In this document: positions 23,227 to 31,233 of the stretch, piece by piece | Numbering within the stretch: position 1 is the first letter of the stretch | Layout: the number at the start of each line of letters is the position of its first letter | DNA from: an uncultured Opitutia bacterium | GTDB taxonomy: Bacteria > Verrucomicrobiota > Verrucomicrobiia > Opitutales > Opitutaceae | Reading direction: 5' to 3' | DNA length: 35,386 bases | Assembly: GCA_903900845.1 (NCBI GenBank) | Contig: CAIUOU010000091.1 | Span: 1-35,386, forward strand | Translations under genes and position numbers: made by a program | The notes under the pieces: generated by a model | What the model saw: the letters and a program-made list of their open reading frames with translations, nothing else | Database searches by the model: none | Told to the model about the DNA's origin: nothing

Positions 23227-24008
23227 GGGATCGCGGGCCGCACCGCTTCGCGGCCGATCTCATCGAGGCCGAACACCTCGACGTCGACCCCGTCCGAGCA
23301 CACGGCATGGTCGGGCGCGCGGGCCGGCGCCGTGAAACCCGCGGCGGCGAAGAGGCTTTCCGCGCAACGGGCCACCTCCACCCGCCGCAGCGCGTAGGGT
23401 GGATGCGCCACCGCGCCGCGGAAGAGCCGTCCTCGGCCCGCCGCATACAGCCGGTAGCGCTCCACGAGGAAATGCTCCAGCGAGCCGGCGGCGGGTAGCG
23501 CCAGGGCCGGGCCCGGCCGCCATTCGAAGCGGGACTCGCCCCCGCCCGCGCAGCGACGCGAGGCGAAGGAGATGGCGCCGGCTGTTGCGTCTTTCCGGAT
23601 TTCCATCCGCGCCGCATGGTAAGGCAGGTGGAAAAAACCCCGCGCGATCGCGACCGCCAAGCGGCCGCCCGCGTCGAGCGAGTGAAACCAGACCCCCGGC
23701 ACGCCCGCGCGATCGCGCACATAGGTGCGGAGATTGAGCTCGGGGAAATCCGAAAGGCCCGGCACCGCGGGAAGGAAGGCGGGCCGCACGCCTTCCATGC
23801 GGAAAGGCACAATCCCGAGGAAGGCCCGTCCGCCATACGTGTCGGGCTCCAAACCGTAGGGCAGCGTCGCGCGGATCACGTCGACCGGCACCTCCCAGTG
23901 CAGGAACAACAGGTCGCGCCAGCCTTGCCGCATCACCGGCCGGCCCGCGGGACGCGCCGGGACCGCGGGAAACCGGGCGGAGTCCGGAAGGGAATGGGAC
24001 GCGAGCAT
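23223..24008 (-). CDS. DUF2071 (YqjF-like) protein
   Basis: The protein has 261 residues from ATG 24008. Family features are RQGWRDLLFLHWEVPVDVI, LPYGLEPDTYGGRAFLGIVPF, FPELNLRTYVRDRAGVPGVWFHSLDA and EHFLVERYRLYA. The fold is related to acetoacetate decarboxylase-like beta-cones, but no catalytic lysine can be pointed to with certainty and the biochemical role is unknown. A second in-frame ATG at residue 27 (MRQGWRD) fits the family start well and may be the true one; residues before it are poorly conserved in appearance. It is transcribed away from the helicase gene and translationally coupled to the DUF2256 gene. Confidence 0.88.
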   Translation of the reverse strand: MLASHSLPDSARFPAVPARPAGRPVMRQGWRDLLFLHWEVPVDVIRATLPYGLEPDTYGGRAFLGIVPFRMEGVRPAFLPAVPGLSDFPELNLRTYVRDRAGVPGVWFHSLDAGGRLAVAIARGFFHLPYHAARMEIRKDATAGAISFASRRCAGGGESRFEWRPGPALALPAAGSLEHFLVERYRLYAAGRGRLFRGAVAHPPYALRRVEVARCAESLFAAAGFTAPARAPDHAVCSDGVDVEVFGLDEIGREAVRPAIP

Positions 24009-24102
24009 GCCGGAAGGGAGCCGGACCGCCCCCGGGCGCAAACGCCGGCGCGGAAACGACGCGGCCGTTTGACGCGCCGCCGCCGTGCGCCACGCTCGAC
24101 CC

Positions 24103-26184
24103 GTGCTCTCCGACGCCTTCGCCGGCCTGCAGAAGCTGATGCTGCCCGACCGGTGGCAGGCGGAGGCGCTGGCCGGCCTGCGGGACGGGCGCGACGTGAT
24201 CGTCGACGCGCCGACGGGAGCGGGGAAGACCTATGTCTTCGAGCGCTGGGTGGAGCAGACGGCCTTCACGCGAAGGGCGCTCTTCACCGTGCCGACCCGC
24301 GCGCTCGCCAACGACAAGTTCGCCGAATGGCGCGCCCGCGGCTGGGAAGCCGGCATCATGACGGGCGACCTATGCGTGAACCCCGAGGCCCCCGTGGTCG
24401 TGGCCACGCTGGAGGCCGTCCAGGGAATCGTCGTGGGGCGACCGGGCCCGCGGGAGCGCCGGCCCTTCGGGCTGCTGGCGATCGACGAGTACCAGTGGAT
24501 CGCCGATCCGCACCGCGGGAACCATTACGAGGGTGTCGTGCTGTTCGCTCCGCGCGGGCTCCAGTTGCTGCTGCTCTCGGGTGCGGTGGCGAATCCCGAC
24601 GAGGTGGCGGCCTGGCTCGGCCGGCTCGGGCGCCGCACCGCGGTGATCCGGCACCGCGAGCGGCCGGTGCAGCTGGAGGAGGTGGAGGTGGACGAGCTCA
24701 TCCACGGCCTGCCACGGTGCATCGAGGGGTTCTGGTCGCGCCGCGTGGCGGGCGCACTCCGCGAGAATCTCGGCCCCGTGCTGCTTTTCGCGCCGCACCG
24801 GGCGGACGCCGAGCGTCTGGCCCGGCAGTTCGCGCGTGAACTGCCGCTGGCTGATCCGCTCACGCTCACGCCGGAGCAGGAGCGGCTCTGCGGGCCCGGA
24901 CTTGCGCGGCTGCTCCGCGCGCGGGTCGCCTGCCACCACAGCGGCCTGAGCTATGCGCAGCGCGCGGGGGTCATCGAGCCCCTCGCGAAGGCAGGCCAGC
25001 TGCGCGCGGTCGTCGCCACCCTCGGGCTGAGCGCCGGGATCAATTTCTCGCTCCGCTCGGTGATGATCACGGCGGGCAGCTACCGCCACGACAACCTGGA
25101 GCGGGAGATCGCGCCGCACGATCTCCTGCAGATGATCGGCCGCGCCGGCCGTCGTGGCCTGGACGACACCGGCTACGTGCTCGTGAGCGGCAGCACGCCC
25201 CGACTACGCCGGGCCGAGCCGCTGCGGCTGCGACGCGCCGCCCCCCTGCCGTGGGCCCTCTTCCTGCGGCAGCTGCGCGGCGGCCGCGACGCGGGAGAGC
25301 TGGCCGGCACCGAGGCCGCGCGGTTGTTCACCGCCGTGCCCGTGCCCACCGGGGCCGAGCACACGCCTCCCGGATTGGCCGCGACGCTGCCCTGCGGGGA
25401 GCGCACCGACACAGGCCGCGCGCGCGTGGTGCGCCGCGAGCGCAATCCCCTGCCGGCGTGCGCCGCCTGCGCCTGGCGGGCCGACTGCCTCGCGCTCTCC
25501 CCCGAGCCCACGCTGCTTTGGCAGTGGCAGCGCACCGGGCTACTCGACCGCGGCCTCCGGCTCACCGTGCGCGGCGAGGTCGCGTCCTTCTTCCTCGGGC
25601 CCGAGGGCCTGGCGCTCGCCGCCGCCCTGGAGAACCACCGCTACCCACTCGACGACCTGCTATTCGACGCCGCCGATCTATTCGCGGCGGACCGCTTCAC
25701 CGGGACCAATCCGCGCTGGCTCGGCCGGCTCGCCGACGCCTGCCGGCAGGCCTACCGGCGCCTGACGATCGACGGCTGGCTGCGGGACGGAGTGCCGCCG
25801 CAGTACGGTTCGGGCGCCGGCGACGCCGTGCGCGCCCTCGTCGCCGAAGGGGCCCGCGCGCGCGAGGTGCTCGAGGAGGTGGAAACGGCGGGACGCGGCG
25901 ACATCGACCGCCTGCTCACCGAGTGGCGCAGCCTGCTCCGGCAGGCCGCCGCGGCGGAACCACTGGTCGGCGACGGCGCGACGATGACCGCGCGCGACCA
26001 ATTCATCGCGGAGCGCTGGGATACCTTCCGGGCGCTAGCGCGCCACTGGCTGCGGGAGTCGCGCCTTGATGCGTTGCCCGACCTGCCGCCCCTCACCGCG
26101 GACCAGCGCCGGCCGGTCAACCATGGCCTGCTGCGGGCCCCGCGGATCGCGCCGCCCGGCCGCTTCACGCCGGCTCGCGCCTGA
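24103..26184 (+). CDS. Ski2-like DEAD/DEAH-box helicase with a four-cysteine cluster motif
   Basis: The protein has 693 residues from GTG 24103 (GTG 24085 adds six residues and is equally possible). Motifs in order: Q-type start LPDRWQAEALAGL, Walker A APTGAGKT (about 36-43), TVPTRALANDKF (Ia), motif II IDEYQW (D128), LLLSGAVANPDEVA (III), HHSGLSYAQRAGVI and ATLGLSAGINF (V), and QMIGRAGRRG (VI). The GINF/QMIGRAGR forms are those of the Ski2/Mtr4 group. After the helicase core, C431, C453, C456 and C462 form CX21CX2CX5C, a spacing known from Fe-S clusters of Cas4/AddB-type nucleases. No nuclease motif is visible. The C-terminal 200 residues are helical. It likely unwinds RNA or DNA in repair or decay; substrate unknown. 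Confidence 0.88.
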   Translation: MLSDAFAGLQKLMLPDRWQAEALAGLRDGRDVIVDAPTGAGKTYVFERWVEQTAFTRRALFTVPTRALANDKFAEWRARGWEAGIMTGDLCVNPEAPVVVATLEAVQGIVVGRPGPRERRPFGLLAIDEYQWIADPHRGNHYEGVVLFAPRGLQLLLLSGAVANPDEVAAWLGRLGRRTAVIRHRERPVQLEEVEVDELIHGLPRCIEGFWSRRVAGALRENLGPVLLFAPHRADAERLARQFARELPLADPLTLTPEQERLCGPGLARLLRARVACHHSGLSYAQRAGVIEPLAKAGQLRAVVATLGLSAGINFSLRSVMITAGSYRHDNLEREIAPHDLLQMIGRAGRRGLDDTGYVLVSGSTPRLRRAEPLRLRRAAPLPWALFLRQLRGGRDAGELAGTEAARLFTAVPVPTGAEHTPPGLAATLPCGERTDTGRARVVRRERNPLPACAACAWRADCLALSPEPTLLWQWQRTGLLDRGLRLTVRGEVASFFLGPEGLALAAALENHRYPLDDLLFDAADLFAADRFTGTNPRWLGRLADACRQAYRRLTIDGWLRDGVPPQYGSGAGDAVRALVAEGARAREVLEEVETAGRGDIDRLLTEWRSLLRQAAAAEPLVGDGATMTARDQFIAERWDTFRALARHWLRESRLDALPDLPPLTADQRRPVNHGLLRAPRIAPPGRFTPARA

Positions 26185-27072
26185 TCAGGGACGCGGCAAC
26201 CAACGGAAAGCACCGTCGCGTTCCCGCACGGGAGCGTCGGGCCCGGCGGCCGCCGCCAGACGCCGCTCCGTGTCGCGGATCAGCTCCCCGAGCGCCAGCG
26301 GTGACGGCTTCTCCGCCGTCTTCAACTCGAGCCGGCGGAGCACGAAACCGGCCTTGATGCGCCACAACTCGAGCGAGACGCCCGGCGGCAGGCCGCGCTG
26401 ACGCACCCACTCGTTCATCAGGCCCTGGTCGCCGTCACGGGCCGCGAGCCACGCGAGCCCGTCCGCGGGCTCGAGAACCGCGAGGATCCGCTCATCGTAC
26501 TGGTCGCGCACCCGCTGACGCTCGAGCAACGCGGCCGGAGTGAGATCGAAGACGAGCGCGAAGCGGTCCTGGAACTCGCGCTCCAGCTGGAAAACGGCGC
26601 GCACCTGCGCCTCGGCCGCCCCCGTGCCCGCGAGTGCGCGGCGGACAGTCTGCCCCGCGTTGGTCTCGGCCAGCTCGAGCTCGTCGAGCTCGGCGGCGGA
26701 CAGCACGGTGGCGAGATCCGCGCGCTTCTCGCGCTCGAGCAGCGCGAGTTGACGGAGGAAAGCGTTGAGGCCGCCGGGGAAGGAACCGCCAGCCGCGGCG
26801 TAATCGGCGGCGGCGCGGGTCCTCACCTCGTCGTAATCCCGCTTGATGCGCTCCACCCGGGCCCGCTTCTCCTCCGCCGGGAGCGGCGCGGCGGCACCGG
26901 AATCCCGTGTGGTCTCGCCCTGGGCTCCGGGTTCCCTCCCGGCCGCCCGCGGAGTGCCCGACCCGGGCGCGGGCCCGGAGCGCGACGGTGCCGCCGGACG
27001 GGAGGCGAGCCAGAGTGCGGCCGTGCCCGCCACCAAGAGAACAGCCCACGTGAAACGACGCATCGGGCTCAT
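26185..27072 (-). CDS. Membrane-anchored protein of unknown function, paralogue of 28077-29492
   Basis: The protein has 295 residues. An N-terminal hydrophobic helix (RRFTWAVLLVAGTAALWL) serves as signal anchor or signal peptide and is followed by a Pro/Ala/Gly-rich linker. Residues about 90-270 are helical and charged: VERIKRDYDEVRTRAAADY, LLEREKRADLATVLSAAELDELEL, VFQLEREFQDRFALVF. The order and spacing of these blocks recur in the gene at 28077. ATG 27072 is taken as the start; ATG 27063 is an alternative. The stop codon adjoins the end of the helicase gene, with the two genes convergent and almost touching. The family is not one I can name. Features suggest a periplasm-facing structural or signalling protein. 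Confidence 0.75.
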   Translation of the reverse strand: MSPMRRFTWAVLLVAGTAALWLASRPAAPSRSGPAPGSGTPRAAGREPGAQGETTRDSGAAAPLPAEEKRARVERIKRDYDEVRTRAAADYAAAGGSFPGGLNAFLRQLALLEREKRADLATVLSAAELDELELAETNAGQTVRRALAGTGAAEAQVRAVFQLEREFQDRFALVFDLTPAALLERQRVRDQYDERILAVLEPADGLAWLAARDGDQGLMNEWVRQRGLPPGVSLELWRIKAGFVLRRLELKTAEKPSPLALGELIRDTERRLAAAAGPDAPVRERDGAFRWLPRP

Positions 27073-27193
27073 GGTGGGAGGGAGCCTCGTGTCACGGGCG
27101 CTGGCATGCGGCAAGGATGGCGGGACTGGCGGACGCCGCCACCGATTTCTCGTTGCGCGGCACACGGCGCCGGCCCGCAATCGCCGCCCCGAA

Positions 27194-28036
27194 ATGAGCT
27201 CCGTCCACAACCGTTCCGTGCTGCAGCTCATCGGCGCGGCCCTCTGCTGGAGCCTGGCCGGAGTGCTGATCAAGCACGTCGGCACCACGTGGTCGGGCCT
27301 GGCCGTGGCCGGCGGGCGCGGGGCGATCGCGGCGGTGTTCCTGCTGCTAACCTGCCGCGGGCTGCGTTTTCACTTCTCCCGCGCGCAGGTGGTCGCGGCG
27401 GTGCTCTACGCCCTCTGCACCGTGCTGTTTTGCTGGGCGACGACCCTTACGACCGCCGCCAACGCCATCCTCATCCAGTACACCGCGCCCGTCTGGGTCG
27501 CCCTGCTCGGGGCACGCTTCCTCGGCGAGCGCGCGTCGCGCCTGGATTGGCTCGCCATCGCGGTGATCCTCGGCGGCATGGCCATCTTCCTGCAGGACGG
27601 CCTCGCATCCGGCCACCTCGCCGGCGACCTGCTCGCCCTGCTGAGCGGCTTGAGCTTCGGCGCCACCGTGGTCGCGCTCCGGCGGCAGAAGGACGGATCG
27701 CCGGTGGAGTCGATCATCCTCGGCAACATCCTCGCCGGCCTGATCTGCCTGCCCTGGATCCTGCGGGCTCCCCCGCTCCCGGCCGGCGGCTGGGTTGCGC
27801 TGGTTGCCCTCGGCACCGTGCAACTCGGGCTCTCGTACTGGCTCTACGCGCGCGCCATCCGGCACGTCACCGCCCTCGAGGCCGTGCTCATCCCGATCAT
27901 CGAGCCCCTCCTCAACCCGCTCTGGGTGCTGCTCTTCATGGGCGAGGCACCCTCCGGCCTCGCGCTGCTCGGCGGCGCGGTGGTGATCGCGGGCGTGTCC
28001 GTGCGCTCACTCCTGGCCACGCGGGCGCGCACCTGA
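27194..28036 (+). CDS. EamA/DMT-family transporter
   Basis: The protein has 280 residues with ten hydrophobic segments in two repeats of five, the DMT superfamily layout. The first repeat has LIGAALCWSLAGVLIKHV and ANAILIQYTAPVWVALLG. The second has GDLLALLSGLSFGATVVALRR and ALEAVLIPIIEPLLNPLWVLLF, the family's EP(L/V)xxP signature. It moves a small metabolite across the inner membrane, commonly an amino acid or nucleoside exporter, but the substrate cannot be inferred. ATG 27194 is chosen because it opens the first membrane helix. It is oriented away from the minus-strand paralogue and 40 bases before the next gene, which has the same direction. Confidence 0.93.
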   Translation: MSSVHNRSVLQLIGAALCWSLAGVLIKHVGTTWSGLAVAGGRGAIAAVFLLLTCRGLRFHFSRAQVVAAVLYALCTVLFCWATTLTTAANAILIQYTAPVWVALLGARFLGERASRLDWLAIAVILGGMAIFLQDGLASGHLAGDLLALLSGLSFGATVVALRRQKDGSPVESIILGNILAGLICLPWILRAPPLPAGGWVALVALGTVQLGLSYWLYARAIRHVTALEAVLIPIIEPLLNPLWVLLFMGEAPSGLALLGGAVVIAGVSVRSLLATRART

Positions 28037-28076
28037 CGCGGGAACCTTCCCGCGCCACGGGCGTCCTGTTTCCACC

Positions 28077-29492
28077 GTGAAGACCATCCCGCTCCTCCTC
28101 GCCACCTCCCTCGCCGCCAATGCCACGCTGGTGGTGCTGGTCGTCACCCGCGACGGCGGGAAGCCAACCGCCGCGGCGAAAACACCCTCGGCCGCCGCCT
28201 CCGCGCCGGCGACCGACCCCGCGCTGCGCGCCGCTCTCGCTTCCGGGGACACCGCCGCCCTCGCGGCCGCCGGCGTCCCGGCGCCGCTGGTGCGGGAGTT
28301 GGCGCTCGGCCGGCGGCTCACCGCGCTGGCCGCCGAGGCCCCCGCCGCGGCGGCTGACCCGCGTTGGTGGCGCGGAGCCAGGGCGGGAGCACCGGCGTTG
28401 GAGGAGCGCACCCGCTGGCGCCGCGAAGTCACCGACGCGCTCGCCGGCGCCGGCATCGACCCCAAGGGCGTTTTCGGCTCCGGCGACCCCGGCCTGATCT
28501 CGTTTCTGCCGCCCGCGAAGCGGGAGGCACTGCGGCGCATCAACCAGGACTACGAGGAACTCACGGCCAAGTTCGGCGCCAACGGCGTCCAGCTGGCGTC
28601 GGACCGCGAGCGCCTGAAACTCCTGCGCGCCGAGCGGGAGCGCGACATCGCGGCGCTGTTCACCCCGGAGGAGTACGCCGAGTTCACGATGCGCACGTCC
28701 GCCTCGTCGGCGGTGGTGCGCGCACGCTACGGTGAAGCGATCGAAACGGAGAGCGAGTTCCGGCAGATCTATGATCTGCAGCGCGCGTTCGACGAGAAGT
28801 TCCCCCTGGAGAATGCCAGGGCGCGAGCCACTCCCGAGGGCATGCGCGCCTTCGCCGAGGCGCAGCGACGGCTGCAGGAGGACATCCGCGCCGCCGTGGG
28901 CGAGACGGCATGGTCCCGGCTCCAGCGCGCGGCCGACTCCGATCTCGGCACCGTCGAATCACTGGTCAACCGACTGAACCTGCCGCCGGCGACCACTGAC
29001 CGCGTGGCCACGCTGCGTGATTCCCTCGCCGCGGAATCGCAGCTCCTCAACGGCGACCCGGCGATCGCCGCGCCGCAACGCCGCGCGAAGATCCAGGAAC
29101 TCGCCGCGCGCGCGAAGTCTGAGCTGGTCGCGGCGTTGGGCCAGGAAGCCGCCGAAGCCTACGGGCAACGTTCGCCGTGGATGGGCATGCTGGCCGGAGG
29201 CCTCGCATTCTCGACCACGCCGCCCGCCAACGGACCCGGAGCCGCGCTCGCGATCGGCGGCCAGAGCGTCTATCCCGTGCTGCCCGCCGGCACTCCGGGT
29301 GCGGTCGGCCCCGCGCGGCAGATGATGATCTCCGCGGAATCGACGCTTTCCACGGATAACCCGGGCGCGGGCGTGCGGGAAAATGTTCGGGTGATGACTT
29401 TTTCCACCGGCGAGACGAACCCCGCGGTCAACCCTGGCGCGGGCGGAGCCACGATCATCGTGACACCGCCGTCGAATCCGCCGGGCAGGTAG
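28077..29492 (+). CDS. Membrane-anchored protein of unknown function, paralogue of 26185-27072
   Basis: The protein has 471 residues, starting at GTG 28077 with a hydrophobic N-terminal segment (KTIPLLLATSLAANATLVVLVV) and an Ala-rich linker. The helical body repeats blocks of the gene at 26185: RINQDYEELTAKFG versus RIKRDYDEVRTRAA, RERDIAALFTPEEYAEF versus KRADLATVLSAAELDEL, and IYDLQRAFDEKF versus VFQLEREFQDRF. LVNRLNLPP in this protein aligns with VRQRGLPPG of the other. The final 90 residues are Gly/Pro/Thr-rich and probably disordered. There is no enzyme motif. The gene is convergent with the FecR-domain gene, with 27 bases between the two stops. Confidence 0.75.
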   Translation: MKTIPLLLATSLAANATLVVLVVTRDGGKPTAAAKTPSAAASAPATDPALRAALASGDTAALAAAGVPAPLVRELALGRRLTALAAEAPAAAADPRWWRGARAGAPALEERTRWRREVTDALAGAGIDPKGVFGSGDPGLISFLPPAKREALRRINQDYEELTAKFGANGVQLASDRERLKLLRAERERDIAALFTPEEYAEFTMRTSASSAVVRARYGEAIETESEFRQIYDLQRAFDEKFPLENARARATPEGMRAFAEAQRRLQEDIRAAVGETAWSRLQRAADSDLGTVESLVNRLNLPPATTDRVATLRDSLAAESQLLNGDPAIAAPQRRAKIQELAARAKSELVAALGQEAAEAYGQRSPWMGMLAGGLAFSTTPPANGPGAALAIGGQSVYPVLPAGTPGAVGPARQMMISAESTLSTDNPGAGVRENVRVMTFSTGETNPAVNPGAGGATIIVTPPSNPPGR

Positions 29493-29513
29493 GAACCGGG
29501 AGCCGCCAGCTCG

Positions 29514-29534
29514 AGCCGCTCAGTTCGAGCGGCT
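29514..29534. terminator. Hairpin between convergent genes
   Basis: AGCCGCTC-AGTTC-GAGCGGCT is a perfect eight-base stem located over the stop codon of the FecR gene and 21 bases after the stop of the gene at 28077. It has no T tract on either side, so it may be a modest bidirectional terminator. Confidence 0.4.
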
Positions 29535-31151
29535 GACATTGATCGCCGGATCGATCGGTGTGACAGGCGTGGTCACCGGCGGAGCGGCCGGAGTCGACGG
29601 GGCGACATTGACGGTCGGCGGGGTAACGGTGGCGCCGGAACCCTGGCTCGCACCCGTGGCGGCGCCGCTGGCCGCAGAGTTCGCGATCGCATTGGCGTTC
29701 ACGTTCGAAGAGCCGCCGGACGTGGCGCCGGAGGTGGCGCCCTGCGCCGCGCCCGTGGCGGCACCACTCGCGACGGACTGAGCGGCGGACTGAGCGGCAG
29801 CTTGGCCCTGGGACTGCGCGACCGCGGTCGTGGCACCCGAGGCGGCAGCACTCGCGCTCTGTTGGGCGATGGCGGCCGCCTGCTGCGGCGCGGACTGCGC
29901 GGCGACCTGGGAGGCGCCCTGGGCCGCACCCTGGGCCGCGGCCTGCGCGGAGGCGGCGGAGCCGCCCGCACCCGCGGTTGCACCCTGCGCCGCGGCAGAG
30001 GCCATGGCCGAGGCCGCCTGCGTCGCGTTCGCGCCGGCGCTGGTGGCAACTTGGGTGGCAGCGGCGGCCGCACCGGAAGCGGCGCCTTGGGCGGCAGCCT
30101 GCGAGACCTGGGCGGCCGCGGACGGCATCGATTGCTGCACCGCCTGCGCGGCGGCCTGCGAGACCTGCTGCGCGACCTGCTGGGCGGCGGTGGCGGCGGC
30201 CTGCGTCGCGGCCTGCGCGTTACCGGCCCCCGCGGCGGCTTGCGCGGCCACAGACTGGGCGGCTCCCTGCGCGGCGGCCTGCGTCACCGTCTGCGCGACC
30301 TGGGTGACGGTCTGCGCGTTGCCCGAGGAGGCCGCGGCCTGGACCGCGGCGGTCACGACGGCGGCAGCCTGTGTGGGCGCGGCGCTCGCCGCGCTGGCGG
30401 CGGCCTGGGCCACGGCCGTCGGCACCGCATTCACGACGGTGGCGACCGTGGCGGAGAGTTCCGCGACCGCGGTGGCGGAAGTCGCCGGGCCGAAGCTTTC
30501 CGGGCTCGCGGCCACGACCGCGACCGCGGCGACGGCCACCGCCGCGGCCTGGTTGACCGCGGCCATGACCTCGGGATTCGACTGGGCGATCGCGGTGGCG
30601 GACATCGCGGCGCCGTCGTTGACGGTGGAAACGGAGACCGCGCCGGCGCCGAGAGTGACCGCGGGCAGATTGGGCGCCGAGATCGTGACCGTACCGGAGG
30701 CGGTGACCACCGTGTAGGTGGTACCCTGCACATTCACGGTGTAAACCGTACCGCGGGCCGCGGCCACCCCGCGCGGCGTCTTCACGCCGTACGTGCGGCC
30801 GGCCAGCTTCGCCCGGTCGACCTGCGAAACGAGACTGCCGCCCTTGAGCTCCAGCGTAGGGGCGTTGCCGGTGAGCGTCGTCACCAGGACCTCGCTGTCG
30901 CGCTTGATCGTCGCGATGGCTCCCGACACCGCCTCGAGGTAAACCTCCGCGGCGCCCGAACGGATGGAAGCCGTCTCCGGGACCTTGAGCCCGGCGGCGG
31001 CGTCCACGGTGCGGCCGTCGGGCAGGACCACGACGGCGCCTTGGCCGACGATCTTAAGGATGGTGGCCTCCTGCTGGGCTGAAGCGGCGGAAGCCAGAAA
31101 CAGGAAGGACAGGAAGCAGGCGAGCAGAGGGCGGACGCGCGGAGTGATCAT
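29520..31151 (-). CDS. FecR-domain protein with a very long Ala-rich tail
   Basis: The protein has 543 residues and begins with signal peptide MITPRVRPLLACFLSFLFLASAASA. Residues about 28-165 are a FecR/PF04773-type domain: AVVVLPDGRTVDAAAGLKV, SGAIATIKRDSEVLVTTLTG, and TPRGVAAARGTVYTVNV (the usual 'A(V/A)RGT' strand). From about residue 185 to 505 the chain is almost only Ala, Gln, Ser, Thr, Gly and Val, with repeated AAAQ, QAAAQGAAQ and AQQVAQQVSQ patterns. It ends in a Pro/Thr-rich stretch with ASNVNAN-like spacing. The domain usually sits in anti-sigma or surface proteins; here the lack of a membrane anchor and export signal suggest a periplasmic or surface location. It lies 82 bases downstream of the CHASE2 cyclase gene. 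Confidence 0.88.
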   Translation of the reverse strand: MITPRVRPLLACFLSFLFLASAASAQQEATILKIVGQGAVVVLPDGRTVDAAAGLKVPETASIRSGAAEVYLEAVSGAIATIKRDSEVLVTTLTGNAPTLELKGGSLVSQVDRAKLAGRTYGVKTPRGVAAARGTVYTVNVQGTTYTVVTASGTVTISAPNLPAVTLGAGAVSVSTVNDGAAMSATAIAQSNPEVMAAVNQAAAVAVAAVAVVAASPESFGPATSATAVAELSATVATVVNAVPTAVAQAAASAASAAPTQAAAVVTAAVQAAASSGNAQTVTQVAQTVTQAAAQGAAQSVAAQAAAGAGNAQAATQAAATAAQQVAQQVSQAAAQAVQQSMPSAAAQVSQAAAQGAASGAAAAATQVATSAGANATQAASAMASAAAQGATAGAGGSAASAQAAAQGAAQGASQVAAQSAPQQAAAIAQQSASAAASGATTAVAQSQGQAAAQSAAQSVASGAATGAAQGATSGATSGGSSNVNANAIANSAASGAATGASQGSGATVTPPTVNVAPSTPAAPPVTTPVTPIDPAINVSRSN

Positions 31152-31233
31152 GGGAGTGGAGCGGGGTGAAACGTCGCCACGGTGTCCGGCGGGATCAGCG
31201 ACGCAATGCCGGAACAGCCCGGCCGGGCGTCGT

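Noticed and set aside
20954-23836. 960-residue minus-strand reading frame opposite metW, the sugar dehydrogenase and the DUF2071 gene
   Set aside because: It covers several well-supported genes, has biased Ala/Gly/Arg composition and no domain. It is a shadow caused by the high third-position GC of the genes on the other strand.
29802-31082. 426-residue plus-strand frame opposite the Ala-rich FecR protein
   Set aside because: It is Gly/Arg-rich, with a composition that is the direct complement of Ala/Gln codons. It has no recognisable start or domain.
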